NCBI GenBank assembly: GCA_949775045.1
Contig: OX459108.1
Coordinates: forward strand, 4,704,461-4,768,460
Length of the DNA: 64,000 bases
Direction of reading: 5' to 3'
Source: Metridium senile
Taxonomy: Eukaryota; Cnidaria; Anthozoa; Actiniaria; Metridiidae
A program made the translations under genes and the position numbers. The notes below the pieces were generated by a model, which worked only from the letters and a program-made list of their open reading frames with translations, ran no database searches and was not told where the DNA came from. Positions within the stretch are counted from its first letter, which is position 1. The number at the start of each line of letters is the position of its first letter. Below, piece after piece: positions 1 through 11,835 of this stretch.

Positions 1-278
1 GGGGCCAGGGAAACGTCCAGACAGCAAGGAAAACGTTTTGGGAATTGCAGTTCATCGTCCGCAGATCGAATTTCAAATCACAGTGCTTGGGTGATATCGT
101 TCTTTCTTGTGGCTTCGAAAAACTAGGAGAACTGTGCGAGTCACGAACCACGACTAACGTTTGGTTGATAGTATCTAATTCATTTTTGAATTCTTCAGCT
201 ATTCGTCTATATTTCTCATATGGTTTCCAAATGTCAGGGATATACAAATCAGCATTAATGATGATTTTATTCGATTTA
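1..278 (-). other. Unrecognised minus-strand open frame at window edge
   Basis: Read on the minus strand, about 92 codons are open from roughly 278 down to the window edge. The composition is protein-like, with a charged helical stretch around DIWKPYEKYRRIAEEFKNEL. No family was recognised and no clean splice acceptor precedes it. It may be an exon of something continuing to the left of the window, or chance. The plus strand over the same bases is also open but looks less protein-like. Confidence 0.2.
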
Positions 279-326
279 GGTCAAAGAAGCCGGACAGAAA
301 TAGGAAAGGGTTGGATGATCAGGTAA

Positions 327-1366
327 GTGGAATCTGCGTTTGTCCTTCCTCACAGAGACTTGGTAGAGAGATTCTGTAATTATTTAAGATCGAGCGACCA
401 AAATCTTCAGAGCATTACCGTATCCAGGTACGTCTCGGCCCTTAAAAGTGTTGTTCGCTATTTGCACCGTGACCAGACTGTGACTGAGCAAGAGGGTCTT
501 CCTTCCATCTCTAGATTGCGCGTGCTCCAAAGCCAGTTAGAATTTGACGCTAGGAGGGAAAGACCAGCGGTATGGCAAAAAGGCCATTTTGTACAAAGAA
601 ATACTTGAGATAGCTAGGAACTTGTTGCATGAGTTTGAAGACTCACCAACAGGTGTGAGCAAGGCGAAGGCATCATGAATTTGTGCATTCTCTTATTGTA
701 CACGCATGCAACCGGCCGGTATAAGGAGCTCATCTCGCTCAGAATAGCCGAGAATGAAGCCTCCGTCAGTTCGATAGACGGTAATTTTTTAGTTCATAAT
801 GGCGACACCCTCATTGTTGTGCAACGACTATAAGACTAAGCGATTTTACGGGCCACACATGACTGTTTTAAGAGGGAGTCACCTAGAATACCATATTTGC
901 CTTTACATTAAGTCCTATCTGTCTTAACTCCTTCAGGGAGCCAGCCACGATTTTTTTCTCGTGGATGCAAGCCATTTTGCATCGCATCATTCAACAAGTA
1001 CAAGTCTTCGAAAACCACTGCGATTTAAGATTAGGTGTGAACAATATTCGTCATAGTGTAGTTTCTTACTTCTTAAGCCTTCCATAGCCACACGACAGTG
1101 GTCAATTGCTAGACAGTCTAGCAACCGTTATGCGACACAGTGTCAGGCCGCAACGCAGGTTTTACGATGGTTGTAGCAGAGACGAAAAAAAAACTACTGC
1201 TCTAGGTGTCCTCGCACTAAAAGCAAATGAGACAATTTTCGCAGACCACTCGCGCGACGATGAATTTGCAATTGCGGCAAGTAATCATGACGAAGATGGT
1301 TACGCAGACGCTTTGGCAGCACCAGGCGATTTCGTGGCCTTAGTTGCAAGTAATTCCACTGCTTAA
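327..1366 (+). pseudogene. Tyrosine recombinase relic (Crypton-like or related)
   Basis: This is a broken phage-integrase-fold recombinase. The 327-590 piece resembles a core-binding domain (LVERFCNYLRSS, SRYVSALKSVVRYLHR). The next piece, 675-833, carries the first catalytic arginine region (LLLYTHATGRYKELISLR). A frame-1 piece at 823-927 contains DYKTKRFYGPH, the beta-strand lysine region. A frame-2 piece at 959-1366 contains NNIRHSVVSYFL, then VMRHSVRPQRRFYD, matching the second arginine box, the His box and the nucleophilic tyrosine. At least three frame changes and a TAG at 1085-1087 show it is dead. Enzymes of this fold cut and rejoin DNA through a 3'-phosphotyrosine link; in animals they occur in Cryptons and DIRS/Ngaro retroelements. 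Which of these this was is not decided here. Confidence 0.6.
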
Positions 1367-3131
1367 TCTTCGCAAATTCTTTTGTCTTTTGAGAAGAGAA
1401 AAATTAAAGTGATAACTCCAAATCATGCAATTAAAAAATATGGTAAGCACAATTTCTTCCTTTTTTATATATTTTCTTTTATTTACTTGCATGCGTTTGT
1501 TTTTTGAAAGGACGTCCAATACGTTTTAGATTGCAAGAGAAAAAACACAATGACCTGTGCATGTCATGGGTGGGCCGGTTAAACAATCCTGATTATAACA
1601 TACATAATATAATATTAAGAGTTATGAATTTAGAAACTTTAAAAGTTATTTAACCCGTGAAATAGAGTTTTGTCTATATTGGACTTTACCACCTTGACTA
1701 AATAAAATGAGTTTTTTTGGTTTCATGAGTTTAAAATCTTCTCACTACGTTGTTGCATACCAAAGCATCCGAACAACAATCCACAAATTTTAACATGCAA
1801 ACCTTCACTATAAAGGGGCCAATTCAAAGCAAGCTTGTATAGTATTGCTTTGAATTCACTTACTCAGTTGGTATAGTTTTGTTAGTTGGTCAACATGCCA
1901 CAAAAGACTGTTCTCCTCAAATGGAAGACAAATAATCGCTGGCTTGACTGTTCACAAAAGGTGGAACGCAAATCCATTGACCCAAAGAAAGGTCCTCTTA
2001 AAAATGACAAAAAGTGAAAATACTCTTCAGTAGACACTGGAGTGATGGAGAAATATGCGAACCACGGGATACAGAGAAAACTAAACCGGAGAATCCTCAA
2101 CTGGAGAAACCGAAAAGAACTGATAAACCTAAACCAGAGAAACCGAAAAAAAACACAGATATAAATATAACGAAATCAACTTTGGAAATCGAGGGAAATT
2201 ATAGTTGAACACAACCACAACATTGCAACAACCACAACCACATTGGCCATCACCGAACACCTTGCAACAACCACAACAACAACATAGACACCAAATACGC
2301 AATTTATCTAAGTGTGGCTTTTTCATCAAGAAAACGTTCCACGAACGATTTGATAATTCAGCCTATTTTGATCGTGACTGCCTCGAAATTTCGACATACT
2401 TCATTAGTCAGTATATTTATCTTGCTTTTTTCGTTCTTTTTTTGTTAATCACAGCTTTCATATACTACCAGTCGGTATAATGAAAGGTTTTCTTAGTATT
2501 TTCAACGTTTTAGGTCAATGTTTGCGTCAAAATGTGATACTCGAATGTGATACTTATTAAAAGTGCAAGATGCAATTAACTGCACACTCGTTGATTTACA
2601 CTTGAGAACGTTTCAGACGATTTCTGAATTAGGTGTTTATAAGCTTTGATACCACAAAATAAATATTACCAACTTGTATACTCGCTTTATGTTTTCTTAT
2701 TATAATGAAATCTATATATATTTCAATTTGTCATTGATTTCTTTTTCTGGAAACAAATTGCAGTCAGTCCACCACTATATTAAGTAGTTCAGAAAATGGT
2801 CCAGGAAAACAAGTATTAGCTAGTCCCTGGATCATAGATCTATATTGCTCCGGCAAGACTTCATGCCATGCACAATCAATGTGGCAATGAACCCAAAAAA
2901 CTGTTTTTGCTGTTGGTAGAAGCGTTTTTTTCAATCCAGACACTAGCCACAACTTTGGTTCATGGGTCAAGAAATATAAAAAACAAGGCATCGACTTCAA
3001 AGGCATTAAATCAAGACATAATTAAATTTGAAATGCAATTGGTTACAATAACCACGATGTGGGAAAATCAGACAGCCTACCGGGTTAGCTAGCTCACTTC
3101 TATATCTCAATATAAAGGCCCAGGCAAACCA
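1367..3131. other. AT-rich stretch without recognised gene
   Basis: No recognisable coding sequence was found. Short open frames near 1882-2480 are low-complexity (Pro/Lys/Glu-rich, or His/Gln-rich from CAA-type repeats) and lack splice context or family resemblance. A small AACCAC/ACAAC simple-repeat tract lies at about 2205-2300. Confidence 0.5.
2205..2300. repeat. ACAACC-type simple repeat tract
   Basis: Imperfect run of CAACAACCACAA-like words. It explains the short Gln/Pro-rich and Cys/Gly-rich open frames on both strands here. Confidence 0.6.
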
Positions 3132-3272
3132 CTTCAACATCCGTTTTGTTTAATGGCAATGTTTTAACGCTTTTAAACTCTTTCATCATTGTTTAAACGT
3201 TTTAAATCGATGTTGAAAGAGTTAAAAAGCGTTTCATCATTACCATTCAACAAAATCGAACGGATGTTGAAG
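3132..3272. repeat. Imperfect inverted repeat (hairpin)
   Basis: The left half starts CTTCAACATCCGTT and the right half ends AACGGATGTTGAAG. The intervening arms are complementary with small mismatches and indels (AACGCTTTT...AACTCTTTCA against TGAAAGAGTT...AAAGCG). This is consistent with a short palindromic non-autonomous element. Confidence 0.65.
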
Positions 3273-3398
3273 CAAATGTTGAAACCGTTTACCCGGGACT
3301 TAAACAGCACCAGAATGTCATTTTTTCTGGACAACGTTTTCGAAAAAAGACTATATGTATATTCTAAACAAAAGGAAATTTAAAAAACGCTGAAATGA

Positions 3399-3462
3399 TA
3401 AATACCTTTTTCTTTATACATAAATACCTTTTTCTTTATACATAAATACCTTTTTCTTTATA
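3399..3462. repeat. 22-bp tandem repeat, three copies
   Basis: The unit TAAATACCTTTTTCTTTATA plus two bases occurs three times head to tail without interruption. Confidence 0.85.
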
Positions 3463-3717
3463 AAATTCTCGTATTAAAATAAACTGACCACTAGCTTTGT
3501 ATGTGGGCTGGTTCAGGTCATTTAGTCTTTGAAATTATTTAACACCAATTTTTTTCTCTTTAAAGCTTAGTGTGGACGATTTGCATCCCTACAATTTACG
3601 ACAGCGAAAATGAATCGTATTCTTACCAACAAAGTTGGCACAGCAACGAGGATGCTAATAGAGCTCCAGTAAAACGGACTGTTCACATAGATCCCGCTTA
3701 GTCTTTTATTATATATA

Positions 3718-4050
3718 CACTGTATAATTATTACTGTTGTTTACATTTATGCTATATAAATTGAGACTACAATCGTCACAAACTTGTCACGCAAGGGAGC
3801 TGTACAGCAATTTTTTATAAGAAGCAGATTTGTATTACTAAAAATTAACACATTTCTATTGGTATAGGTCTACGCTTTCATTTAGTACGTAAATATCAGA
3901 TTTCACTCTGCTTGTTCTGCAGATTATCTGGTTATTATATTTCTCCAAGACTATAAACAGATCTGCAAGCACTGTATAATTATTACTGTTGTTTACATTT
4001 GTGCTATATATATTAAAACAACAATTGTCACAAATTTGTCAGCAAGGGAT
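3718..4050. repeat. Pair of roughly 80-bp direct repeats
   Basis: About 80 bp at 3718-3796, starting with the word CACTGTATAATTATTACTG and ending near GCAAGGGA, recurs with a few changes at 3972-4048. The copies are about 255 bp apart. No coding content was seen; this may be the edges of a decayed element. Confidence 0.65.
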
Positions 4051-4489
4051 TTTCATGATATCATACCTTTCTTTCCTTTTTTATAATGAAAGATCGACAT
4101 AAGTTTGCCTAATGGGCTTACTAATCAATTTTAAAGAAATTAATAGGTTCTTTTTTTATCTTTCAAAAATTATAATTATCAAAGACAATCATTGAATTCC
4201 CTCTTTGCAGCATTGTACCTAACAGTAACTTCATATCAGGTATGCTGACCCTAGACTATAATTACTTATGAGCATGGTCCTGAAAAGCTAGAGTTGAAGT
4301 ACAAGTACTGGCTGAATTGTAAACTCCGTCATTCCTAATCACAAGGAAATAATGACTTTGGGTAATGCGGTGTCTACTCCTTCTGCTGACCAAGCGATTG
4401 GCAAGGATCTACATTGTGAGCATAACAACTAACACCTGTTAAACAGAGTCACATTGCAGCGGAAAATCAGTTATAGCAGTAATTGAAAG

Positions 4490-4700
4490 CCGTTCTCTGA
4501 TTGGTTGTTTGGCCATTCCTGTAGCAAGACTATTACAATGTGTCGGACTGGTTTCAAGTTCTAACTCTGCGTCGCTCGTTATCTTGCATGTTTCAGCGTC
4601 GTTTGACCTCGATATTTACTGATTTATCGTTCTGAAAGTTTTGTGATATTTATCCATTCTATTATCTATTAAGAAAACAACAACGACATCGAACATGTGG
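4490..4700 (+). promoter_or_regulatory. Possible promoter and first exon
   Basis: A CTGATTGGTTG box (inverted CCAAT) near 4498 is followed by a GC-richer stretch and a short ATG-containing piece ending ATGTGG at 4700, directly abutting GTAAGT, a consensus splice donor. The arrangement resembles the start of the gene at 17,858. No downstream exon could be linked to it, so this is weak. Confidence 0.2.
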
Positions 4701-5304
4701 GTAAGTAGCTTTAACATTTATACTTTGCTTGAGATCTGCGCCGGCTTCAAATGGCTTTCTTGCAGGTCGAATTCAGATATATACAGTCTGCTGCAGTGTC
4801 ATGTCCTTCATGCTTAGTTTCAAGCATCTTTTTGATTTCTTAAGGCATTAAGGCATAAAGTTTAATTTGATAGTCTGTTTTGTAAATGTGTCCAGTTTTA
4901 TTGTTATTTACAATGCATGGGGGTGTGCCTCGCAAACCCCATTGGGCTCGTGTAATGAAACATCTGTGATCAGTCCTTTGCATTTTCATTTAGTCAGTTT
5001 TGATAGGCTATTTTGTAAATTTTTTTTGTAGGTCAAACTCATACGTGCCCAATAAACCTGTTAAAAAAAAAAAAAGCAGGGTCTACGAATTAGAGGGGTT
5101 TTCGTGACATAAACAGTGTATAGCCATTCAGAATCCTAGTGGAGGACCCCTACCCAAAACCTGGAGGAGTGCCCCCCGGGACAACAAAAAAATCTACTGA
5201 TTATACAATACCTGTTTGATTGCGAAGAGCACAACATCACACGGTAATGCCAAAACATACAAGTCTAGCTACGTGAGAACCAAAGCAAGCACCTTAGAGA
5301 GACT

Positions 5305-6190
5305 TTCATATAAAAAGGTCCCAAAGCAGTGTGTCACCAGGTTTATGATGAAAATGGTAGGATGGTGACTGCTAATTCGGCGTGTGATCTACCAAGAAAT
5401 CGGAAGCAAGTGGTGAATCACAAACCACCTTTGCTCAAAAAAAGAATCGATTATTTTGCTATTCTTCTTGAAGAATGTAAGCGACAACAAATGAGCAGCA
5501 ATGAAGAAACATTTATCAGAGAGGTCACCGGCACAACCAAATTGAGCTGTGTGTTAGCTTTTAACTGGCAATTAAGGAATTGTGCAGTTCTGTACAGAAC
5601 CAAGCAACTTTAGTTTGTTTTTTCCCCCTGCTGATCCTACTTTTAATTTAGGGCCTTTCCACCTGACGGTAACAGCCTAATCGTAACTTACCGTGCGGAC
5701 ACACTAACTGGGCCCACCTGAACAAAACTGTCCAATCATAATCGACCTAAAAATCGATTCCCGATAAAATAGGCCCGCTTCTGTTAAGTCAAACCAAAAT
5801 GACAGAAAGCTTCATGCATTTCTTAGGGAAACTAGCAGTGTTGAATCGTGCCATTCGGAACGTTTTAGCATTTGGAACCGATGGCGAGGAAGCATTAATT
5901 GAAGGAATGAAATCCACGATGCCACATGCAGTCCAGTTACGGTGTTTTTGGTCACTTTCGTGACAATTGTAAAATGAAAGTTAAAAAGTGCAAGGTGCCA
6001 GATACCGTCCAGCAAACGGGTTTTTTAAGACCTGCTTCGAAAACGATACGGAGAAGCATTAATTTGAAAAAGATAAAACATACCTTGGAGAACATGGGGC
6101 TGTAGGTGTTACAGAACAAACGAAAAGTATGACGTTTTGAAAATAAAACTAGACGCTCTTCCAGCGTATACTCGATGGGCCAGATACATA
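5305..6190 (+). pseudogene. MULE-like transposase relic
   Basis: Pieces in several frames line up with a transposase family of the MULE type that I know from cnidarian genomes. At 5329-5600 the frame reads SACDLPRNRKQV ... CVLAFNWQLRN. A frame change leads to ADPTFNLGPFHLTVT near 5630-5685, the first catalytic-aspartate segment. Further on, NVLAFGTDGEEALIEGMK near 5855-5920 holds the second aspartate, followed by QLRCFW and, after another frame change, HFRDNCKMKVKKC. These match the usual order DPTFN, then TDG-EAL, then CxxHxxxN. The distal glutamate region is not recognisable. Several stops and frameshifts make it inactive. It ends close to the RecQ-like fragment, to which it need not be related. 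Confidence 0.62.
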
Positions 6191-6377
6191 TATCCACAGA
6201 CGGAGACAATAGCAAATTGAGAAAGTAACCCGATTTGCTCCGAATTAACCGCATTATCTTACCCAGACCTTCTCAGCTTCACTGATCAAAGACTCTGGTC
6301 GGACACAAACTTTAAAACCCAGAATCTGGGTCACCAGATATGCGCATGCTGAATTATGTCTAACCTCCGGTAACAAA

Positions 6378-6620
6378 ATGGCGGGTTTTAAGTTAATTCT
6401 CGACAATGCGTTATCAAAGCTAAACGTGAATTTTAATCCAAAAGAAAAACAAATTTGTACCATAACAATTCATAAAAAAGATTGCTTTTGTATATTGCGG
6501 ACAGGATACGGTAAATCTCTTATTTATCAAGTATTGCCCTTCGTTTCTAATGGCACAAGTGTAAATTCTAACTCCATGATTCTAGTTATTTTGCCACTTA
6601 CTGCTCTAATTTCTCTATAA
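6378..6620 (+). pseudogene. RecQ-like helicase N-terminal fragment
   Basis: Eighty codons from an ATG (ATGGCGGG context) match the start of a RecQ-type DEAD-box helicase. A Q-motif-like lead-in (NPKEKQICTITIHKKDCF) precedes a motif I of the form LRTGYGKSLIYQVLPF, where the usual sequence is LPTGxGKS. Motif Ia-like ILVILPLTALI follows, and then a TAA. The DEAH box, the second helicase lobe and the zinc-binding region are not recognisable downstream. A full RecQ core is about 350 residues, so this is a truncated copy. RecQ-like genes are often multiplied in cnidarian genomes, so it may derive from a mobile or duplicated copy. Confidence 0.6.
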
Positions 6621-8165
6621 AAACGATTTTTTTTAACTCAAATGAGTTTCTGATGCTCAAAAACTATGTAAATGCTTTTGATTGCAGAGATGAAGTTGTG
6701 ACGGGAAATAATTGCGCCAACGCTGGTACTGTTTATCCACCAAAAACCCCAAGTCAACTAACTCAAGGGATGCATAAACAAATTAGCTGATAACCTTGGT
6801 AACGTACTTGGATATAATTTTCGCTTTGGAGACGAAGATGATAAAGATTACGGGAAACCCTTTCCACCGCCTTATCTATTGTTGCTAAGAAACGTGGCAT
6901 TTCAGGACATGATCTCAGAGTATGTGCATTGCGCTTTCATGAATATGATGTAAGTACCAGATTGGGTCAAACTCCTCTTCAAATTAACCACCAAATCTTG
7001 GCAAACAATGTTGAACTTCTTAAACCTTGGTAGAAGTTGGGTAAAGACCAGTTTCGATTTTAAATTGTATATAATAGGGAAAAAACATGCAGTACCTGAG
7101 GTTATTCTTGTACTTCATGCTTTGGCCATAACGTCATTTTGTTTGCAACGCTTGTCATATACCCACCATTATAAAATGGTTCTTGGTTCTTTTAATCGTT
7201 ATTTCGATATTGGAATCGTATTTAGCACCTATCCTTCTTCTAGAAATGATCACAAAAAATTTCATGTCATATGCACTTTAAAGTTGACACCCACACCCTA
7301 ATTCAAGAAACCACTCTTTTTTTGCCCCCTGCCGATGTTGGTTCCCTCATGGAACGGATCAGTGGAGAGCCAGTATTTTAAAGTCGCCTGAAGCTCGTTA
7401 TGAATTGCCGCTGGTTCAGTCCCATCAACCAACCAACTTTAATGTTCAGACGTCTGGCTTACATCTAAAGATCCATAGAAATGGCAGGTGAAAATATCTG
7501 GGCACCTTCAAATGGCAATTTTATTTGTGTTGGCTGGAATACAGACAGCCCAAGTTATTGATTTCAGTGCAGGTCATGACGACTCGAAAGACCAAGTAAC
7601 AAGGTATATTCAATATTGATCAATGCATGGCTATAAGTGTATCAGAATAGTCATATTTGTGTAATAATCGCTCGATCACTTTCGGGATTCCTGTGGTAAG
7701 GTCCATAATTCTTTGCGAACAGAATCCAGCATGGCCGCCACATGTTTTTTGTATTTCTTCGTGAAAACTGTTGTTTTAGAGGTTTTAAGATACCAGAACG
7801 TAAGTCAATTTCTTTGTAATTTCACTATGAATGATTATTATTAATAGAAGTTGTAATTTCTTCTAGGTTTTACCGCTATTTACGCCAGTTAAGTGATTTT
7901 TGTAATGTATAACAAATATTGAGGCAGGTTGCACGGTTTGCAACGCGTCTTCTGATTGGCTGATCTTATAATTCTATTGTTTTTATCTATTAATAATAAT
8001 TTAATATTTATATAGCGCAAATTTGCATTTTTAATCTATATCTATATGTTAGAACATGTTCATTCTTAAAATTTAGCGAATTCTAGTGACTCTACCCACT
8101 CCAGTGACTATGTTAGTAAAGTAATTCACTGTAAGGCTTTTCTGTATTTATGCCTTGACTATCTT
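6621..8165. other. Intergenic sequence, nothing recognised
   Basis: Short open frames (for example 7008-7301) have no recognisable motifs and no supporting splice sites. A CTGATTGGCTGATC word near 7951 resembles inverted CCAAT boxes seen elsewhere in the window, but no gene follows. Confidence 0.5.
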
Positions 8166-8324
8166 GCCATCTTGAGCTATGGCTATGGTAGACAGTGGTC
8201 ACAGGTGCTTCAATTAGGACCGTGTTTGCCGTTGTGGCAGATCATGGTCTCGGTTTCAGAGACATTCGTGGTGGTCGTAGCGGCTGTTGTGGCAGATCAT
8301 GGTCTTGGTCTCAGAGACGGTCTC

Positions 8325-9705
8325 CGTGGTGGTCTTGGTGGTCTTGGTGGTCTTGGTGGTCTTGGTGGTCTTGGTGGTCTTGGTGGTCTTGGTGGTCTTG
8401 GTGGTCTTGGTGGTCTTGGTGGTCTTGGTGGTCTTGGTGGTCTTGGTGGTCTTGGTGGTCTTGGTGGTCTTGGTGGTCTTGGTGGTCTTGGTGGTCTTGG
8501 TGGTCTTGGTGGTCTTGGTGGTCTTGGTGGTCTTGGTGGTCTTGGTGGTCTTGGTGGTCTTGGTGGTCTTGGTGGTCTTGGTGGTCTTGGTGGTCTTGGT
8601 GGTCTTGGTGGTCTTGGTGGTCTTGGTGGTCTTGGTGGTCTTGGTGGTCTTGGTGGTCTTGGTGGTCTTGGTGGTCTTGGTGGTCTTGGTGGTCTTGGTG
8701 GTCTTGGTGGTCTTGGTGGTCTTGGTGGTCTTGGTGGTCTTGGTGGTCTTGGTGGTCTTGGTGGTCTTGGTGGTCTTGGTGGTCTTGGTGGTCTTGGTGG
8801 TCTTGGTGGTCTTAGTGATGTTGGTGGTCTTGGTGGTGTTCGTGGTCTTGGTGGTCTTGGTGGTCTTGGTGGTCTTGGTGGTCTTGGTGGTCTTGGTGGT
8901 CTTGGTGGTCTTGGTGGTCTTGGTGGACTTGGTGGTCTTGGTGGTCTTGGTGTTGTCAGTGGTCTTGGTGGTCTTGGTGGACTTGGTGGTCTTGGTGGTC
9001 TTGGTGTTGTCAGTGGTCTTGGTGGACTTGGTGGACTTGGTGGACTTGGTGGTCTTGGTTGTCTTGGTGGTCTTAGTGGTCTTGGTGGTCTTGGTGGTCT
9101 TGGTGGTCTTAGTGGACTTGGTGGTCTTGGTGGTCTTGGTGGTCTTGGTGGTCTTGGTGGTCTTGGTGGTCTTAGTGGTGTTGGTGGTCTTAGTGGTCTT
9201 GGTGGTCTTAGTGGTCTTGGTGGTCTTAGTGGTCTTGGTGGTCTTAGTGGTGTTGGTGGTCTTAGTGGTGTTGGTGGTCTTGGTGGTCTTGGTGGTCTTA
9301 GTGATGTTGGTGGTCTTGGTTGTGTTCGGGGTCTTAGTGGTGTTGTTGGTCTTCGTGGTCTTCGTGGTCTTCGTGGTCTTGGTGTTTTTAGTGGTCTTGG
9401 TGGACTTGGTGGTCTTGGTGGTCTTGGTGGTCTTGGTGGTCTTGGTGGTCTTGGTGGTCTTGGTGGTCTTGGTGGTCTTGGTGGTCTTGGTGGTCTTGGT
9501 GGTCTTGGTGGTCTTGGTGGTCTTGGTGGTCTTGGTGGTCTTGGTGGTCTTGGTGGTCTTGGTGGTCTTGGTGGTCTTGGTGGTCTTGGTGGTCTTGGTG
9601 GACTTGGTGGACTTGGTGGTCTTGGTGGTCTTGGTGTTCTTGGTTGTCTTTGTGTTCTTGGTGGTCTTGGTGATCTTGGTGTTCTTGTTTTTCTTGGTGT
9701 TCTTG
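8325..9705. repeat. 9-bp satellite (GGTGGTCTT)n
   Basis: About 1.38 kb is built from the 9-mer GGTGGTCTT. Roughly 8325-8810 and 9400-9600 are almost pure; 8811-9400 carries repeated variants (CTTAGTGGT, GATGTTGGT, GTTGTCAGT, GGACTTGGT). Variation keeps the triplet period. As a result the block is open in two plus frames for about 500 codons (Gly-Leu-Gly and Val-Val-Leu), in a third as Trp-Trp-Ser until a TAG near 8813, and on the minus strand for about 470 codons (Pro-Pro-Arg). None of the long frames begins with ATG. The left flank carries a duplicated word (GTGGCAGATCATGGTCT at about 8235 and 8290). I treat it as satellite, not a gene. Confidence 0.9.
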
Positions 9706-10894
9706 GGGGCAATCTATGATTTTCATTTAAGAGCGAGTCCGCGTGAAAACCATGCAGACCAGTCTACACCGTACATCACCGATTTTCTTCAAACTTAGCT
9801 CGATTGTACATCTTAGTTAACTTATTACTTTGGTGAATTGTTTGGGATTTAAATTAAAAAGGCTTAAAGTTACAACCGTTTGAGTATTTTACCCTAAAAA
9901 CGGTCAAAATTTGCATTAAATATACCTAAAGTTTTACGGCCTCGTATTTCCTTTGCAGATTGTTTCCTGCACCAATATTCTGCCCACGTTTAGCACATTA
10001 TCTTATTAGTACTTTAAGTTGAATAAAAAGTCGTGAAACAAATATTGGGTTGTTTTATAAAGGGTTGAGTTATTGCTATTTTTCAGCTTTGACGAAAAGT
10101 GTAAAAATATACTCTAGAAAAGAGCTATTTGCACCTATCCGGCAGTTATTCATATAACTTTGAAACCTTTATCAGATAGCATGATGATAGAGACAATGTT
10201 TTATCGAAAAAAAAGTCTGTAAAGTATTTATTTTTCAAGCGAAAAATAACTAAGAAAATGATGAAATTTACATTGTTTGAAGTTGTCACGTGACAAAACT
10301 AAATATACAACAAATCTACAACACGCTAAATATGATCCCAATATAATGATAAGAATCATAAGAATCAATTATATGAATTAAAATAATGATATTCATCATT
10401 ATATATAAGATAATCTTACAACAAATAACTAAGTTTTAGGCTTGTAGGCCGAATACAGTAATGTTTTGTCTGTCTACCTTCGGCTTTCCTATGTCTGGTA
10501 AAAACGATATTTCATAATATTTTTTTCACAATATTATCATTTTTTTAAATAAAATAATTTTTACAGTATTAGAATTATGCATTTATTAACCTCACACACA
10601 ACATGTTAAAGAAATTATTGAACTCATGCGATTGCTAAAAACAGAAACAGACAATGTAACAGTGTACTATATAAAACTATGTAACCTTATTGATTTACTA
10701 TTTTCCTGATTATGATCACTCTCCAGGGATATGAATACGTTTTCATAAAAATATATTGTTAAAGTTCTAGCAAGACACATTTTAATAAAAGACATATATT
10801 TTACTTCAAGTGTTCTCTTTGTTGTTTTGCATAAATTTGACTAATTGGCATGTTTGGTAGACACCGACATTAATTCTCATTTTACGTGCATTAG

Positions 10895-11342
10895 TTGAGG
10901 TTAATTTTGACATACAGTAATTATGTTATGGCGGTTTTCTCTTTTCACAATCTTTCTGTGGAAAATTATGGAAGTTCTCGAAGAAACAATGACACCTGTT
11001 TTGTTTTGCTACCTTTAAAATCTTGTACAAGGATTATCTGCACCCATCTACTTGGCTGTTTAAAAACTTCTTCTAAAGATGTGAAGTACGAGTGGGAACT
11101 TTGTCTTTTAAGAGCTGGTGTTTTTCAAACTGAAAATACAGATGATATGACAATATGTCCGCTGCATAGAGACCACTTTGGTTTAGGCTGGCGTCCCAGT
11201 CGAGTCTGTAATTAGCATCCCCCACACGATTCTAAACAAAAGCCTGTCAGAGGTGGACATGCAAAGCGTATTTCTCAAGAGATGTTCGAAACATGGGGAA
11301 TGTTATGCAAAATTGGTCAAGGTATTGTTACATCTAAGTAAG
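10895..11342 (+). pseudogene. Cys/His-rich transposon-protein exon (decayed)
   Basis: The plus frame reads through VKYEWELCLLRAGVFQ, then DMTICPLHRDHFGLGWRPS, a TAG at 11213-11215, and in the same frame HPPHDSKQKPVRGGH and KRISQEMFETWGMLCKIGQG. The spacing of Cys and His and the GLGWRP segment match a zinc-binding-looking domain that I recall as recurrent in cnidarian repeat-encoded proteins; its function is unknown to me. The start is not defined; the real exon boundary probably lies near 11080. It sits inside the TTAA element and was presumably one of its exons. The internal stop marks it as non-functional. Confidence 0.5.
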
Positions 11343-11579
11343 GGTTGCATTTTCGATCCCATCTGAGTTTCGGTGAAATTAAAAATACTAAATAGTTTAT
11401 TATATCGTTTAAAGGAATTTTCACTGAATACTATATATATTGACAACTAGTATTGAAGAGTTTTGAATTGAGCCGTTTCTTTTTTACGTTGAGATATCTA
11501 GAGAGTGAATAAGATGAATCTGGATTACCATCGATTTTTAAGTATTAAAATACTTGCCATTCCCGCCAAACGACTGTGA

Positions 11580-11835
11580 AGCGATTCTCTTCCGTCAATC
11601 AAACATAATTGGTCTAGTCTAGTGATAATTACTATAAACAACTGACAATGTGAACAAAAAAACAGCTAGGTAAAAAATATTATTTCAAATAGAATAGCTG
11701 GTCCAAAAAATATACATTTATTTAGTTTTAACGTTCTGATACCCATAGAATACATCGTTAGGCTAAAATTTGTTTTCACTGACATTAGTATGCAAATATT
11801 TTAATAGACAATTTGTTTGACGGAAGAGAATCGCT
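11580..11835. mobile_element. 256-bp MITE nested in the TTAA element
   Basis: The ends AGCGATTCTCTTCCGTCAA and TTGACGGAAGAGAATCGCT are perfect 19-bp inverted repeats, extending imperfectly inward (TCAAA/TTTGT). The interior is AT-rich and non-coding. No clear target duplication was seen. Confidence 0.7.

Noticed and set aside
6621..7000. Continuation of the RecQ-like helicase
   Set aside because: No DEAH or later helicase motifs could be found in any frame.
8172..9798. Long Gly-Leu, Val-Leu or Pro-Arg repeat proteins over the 9-bp satellite
   Set aside because: Several overlapping frames are open only because the 9-mer lacks stops; none starts with ATG, and there are no splice or promoter signals.
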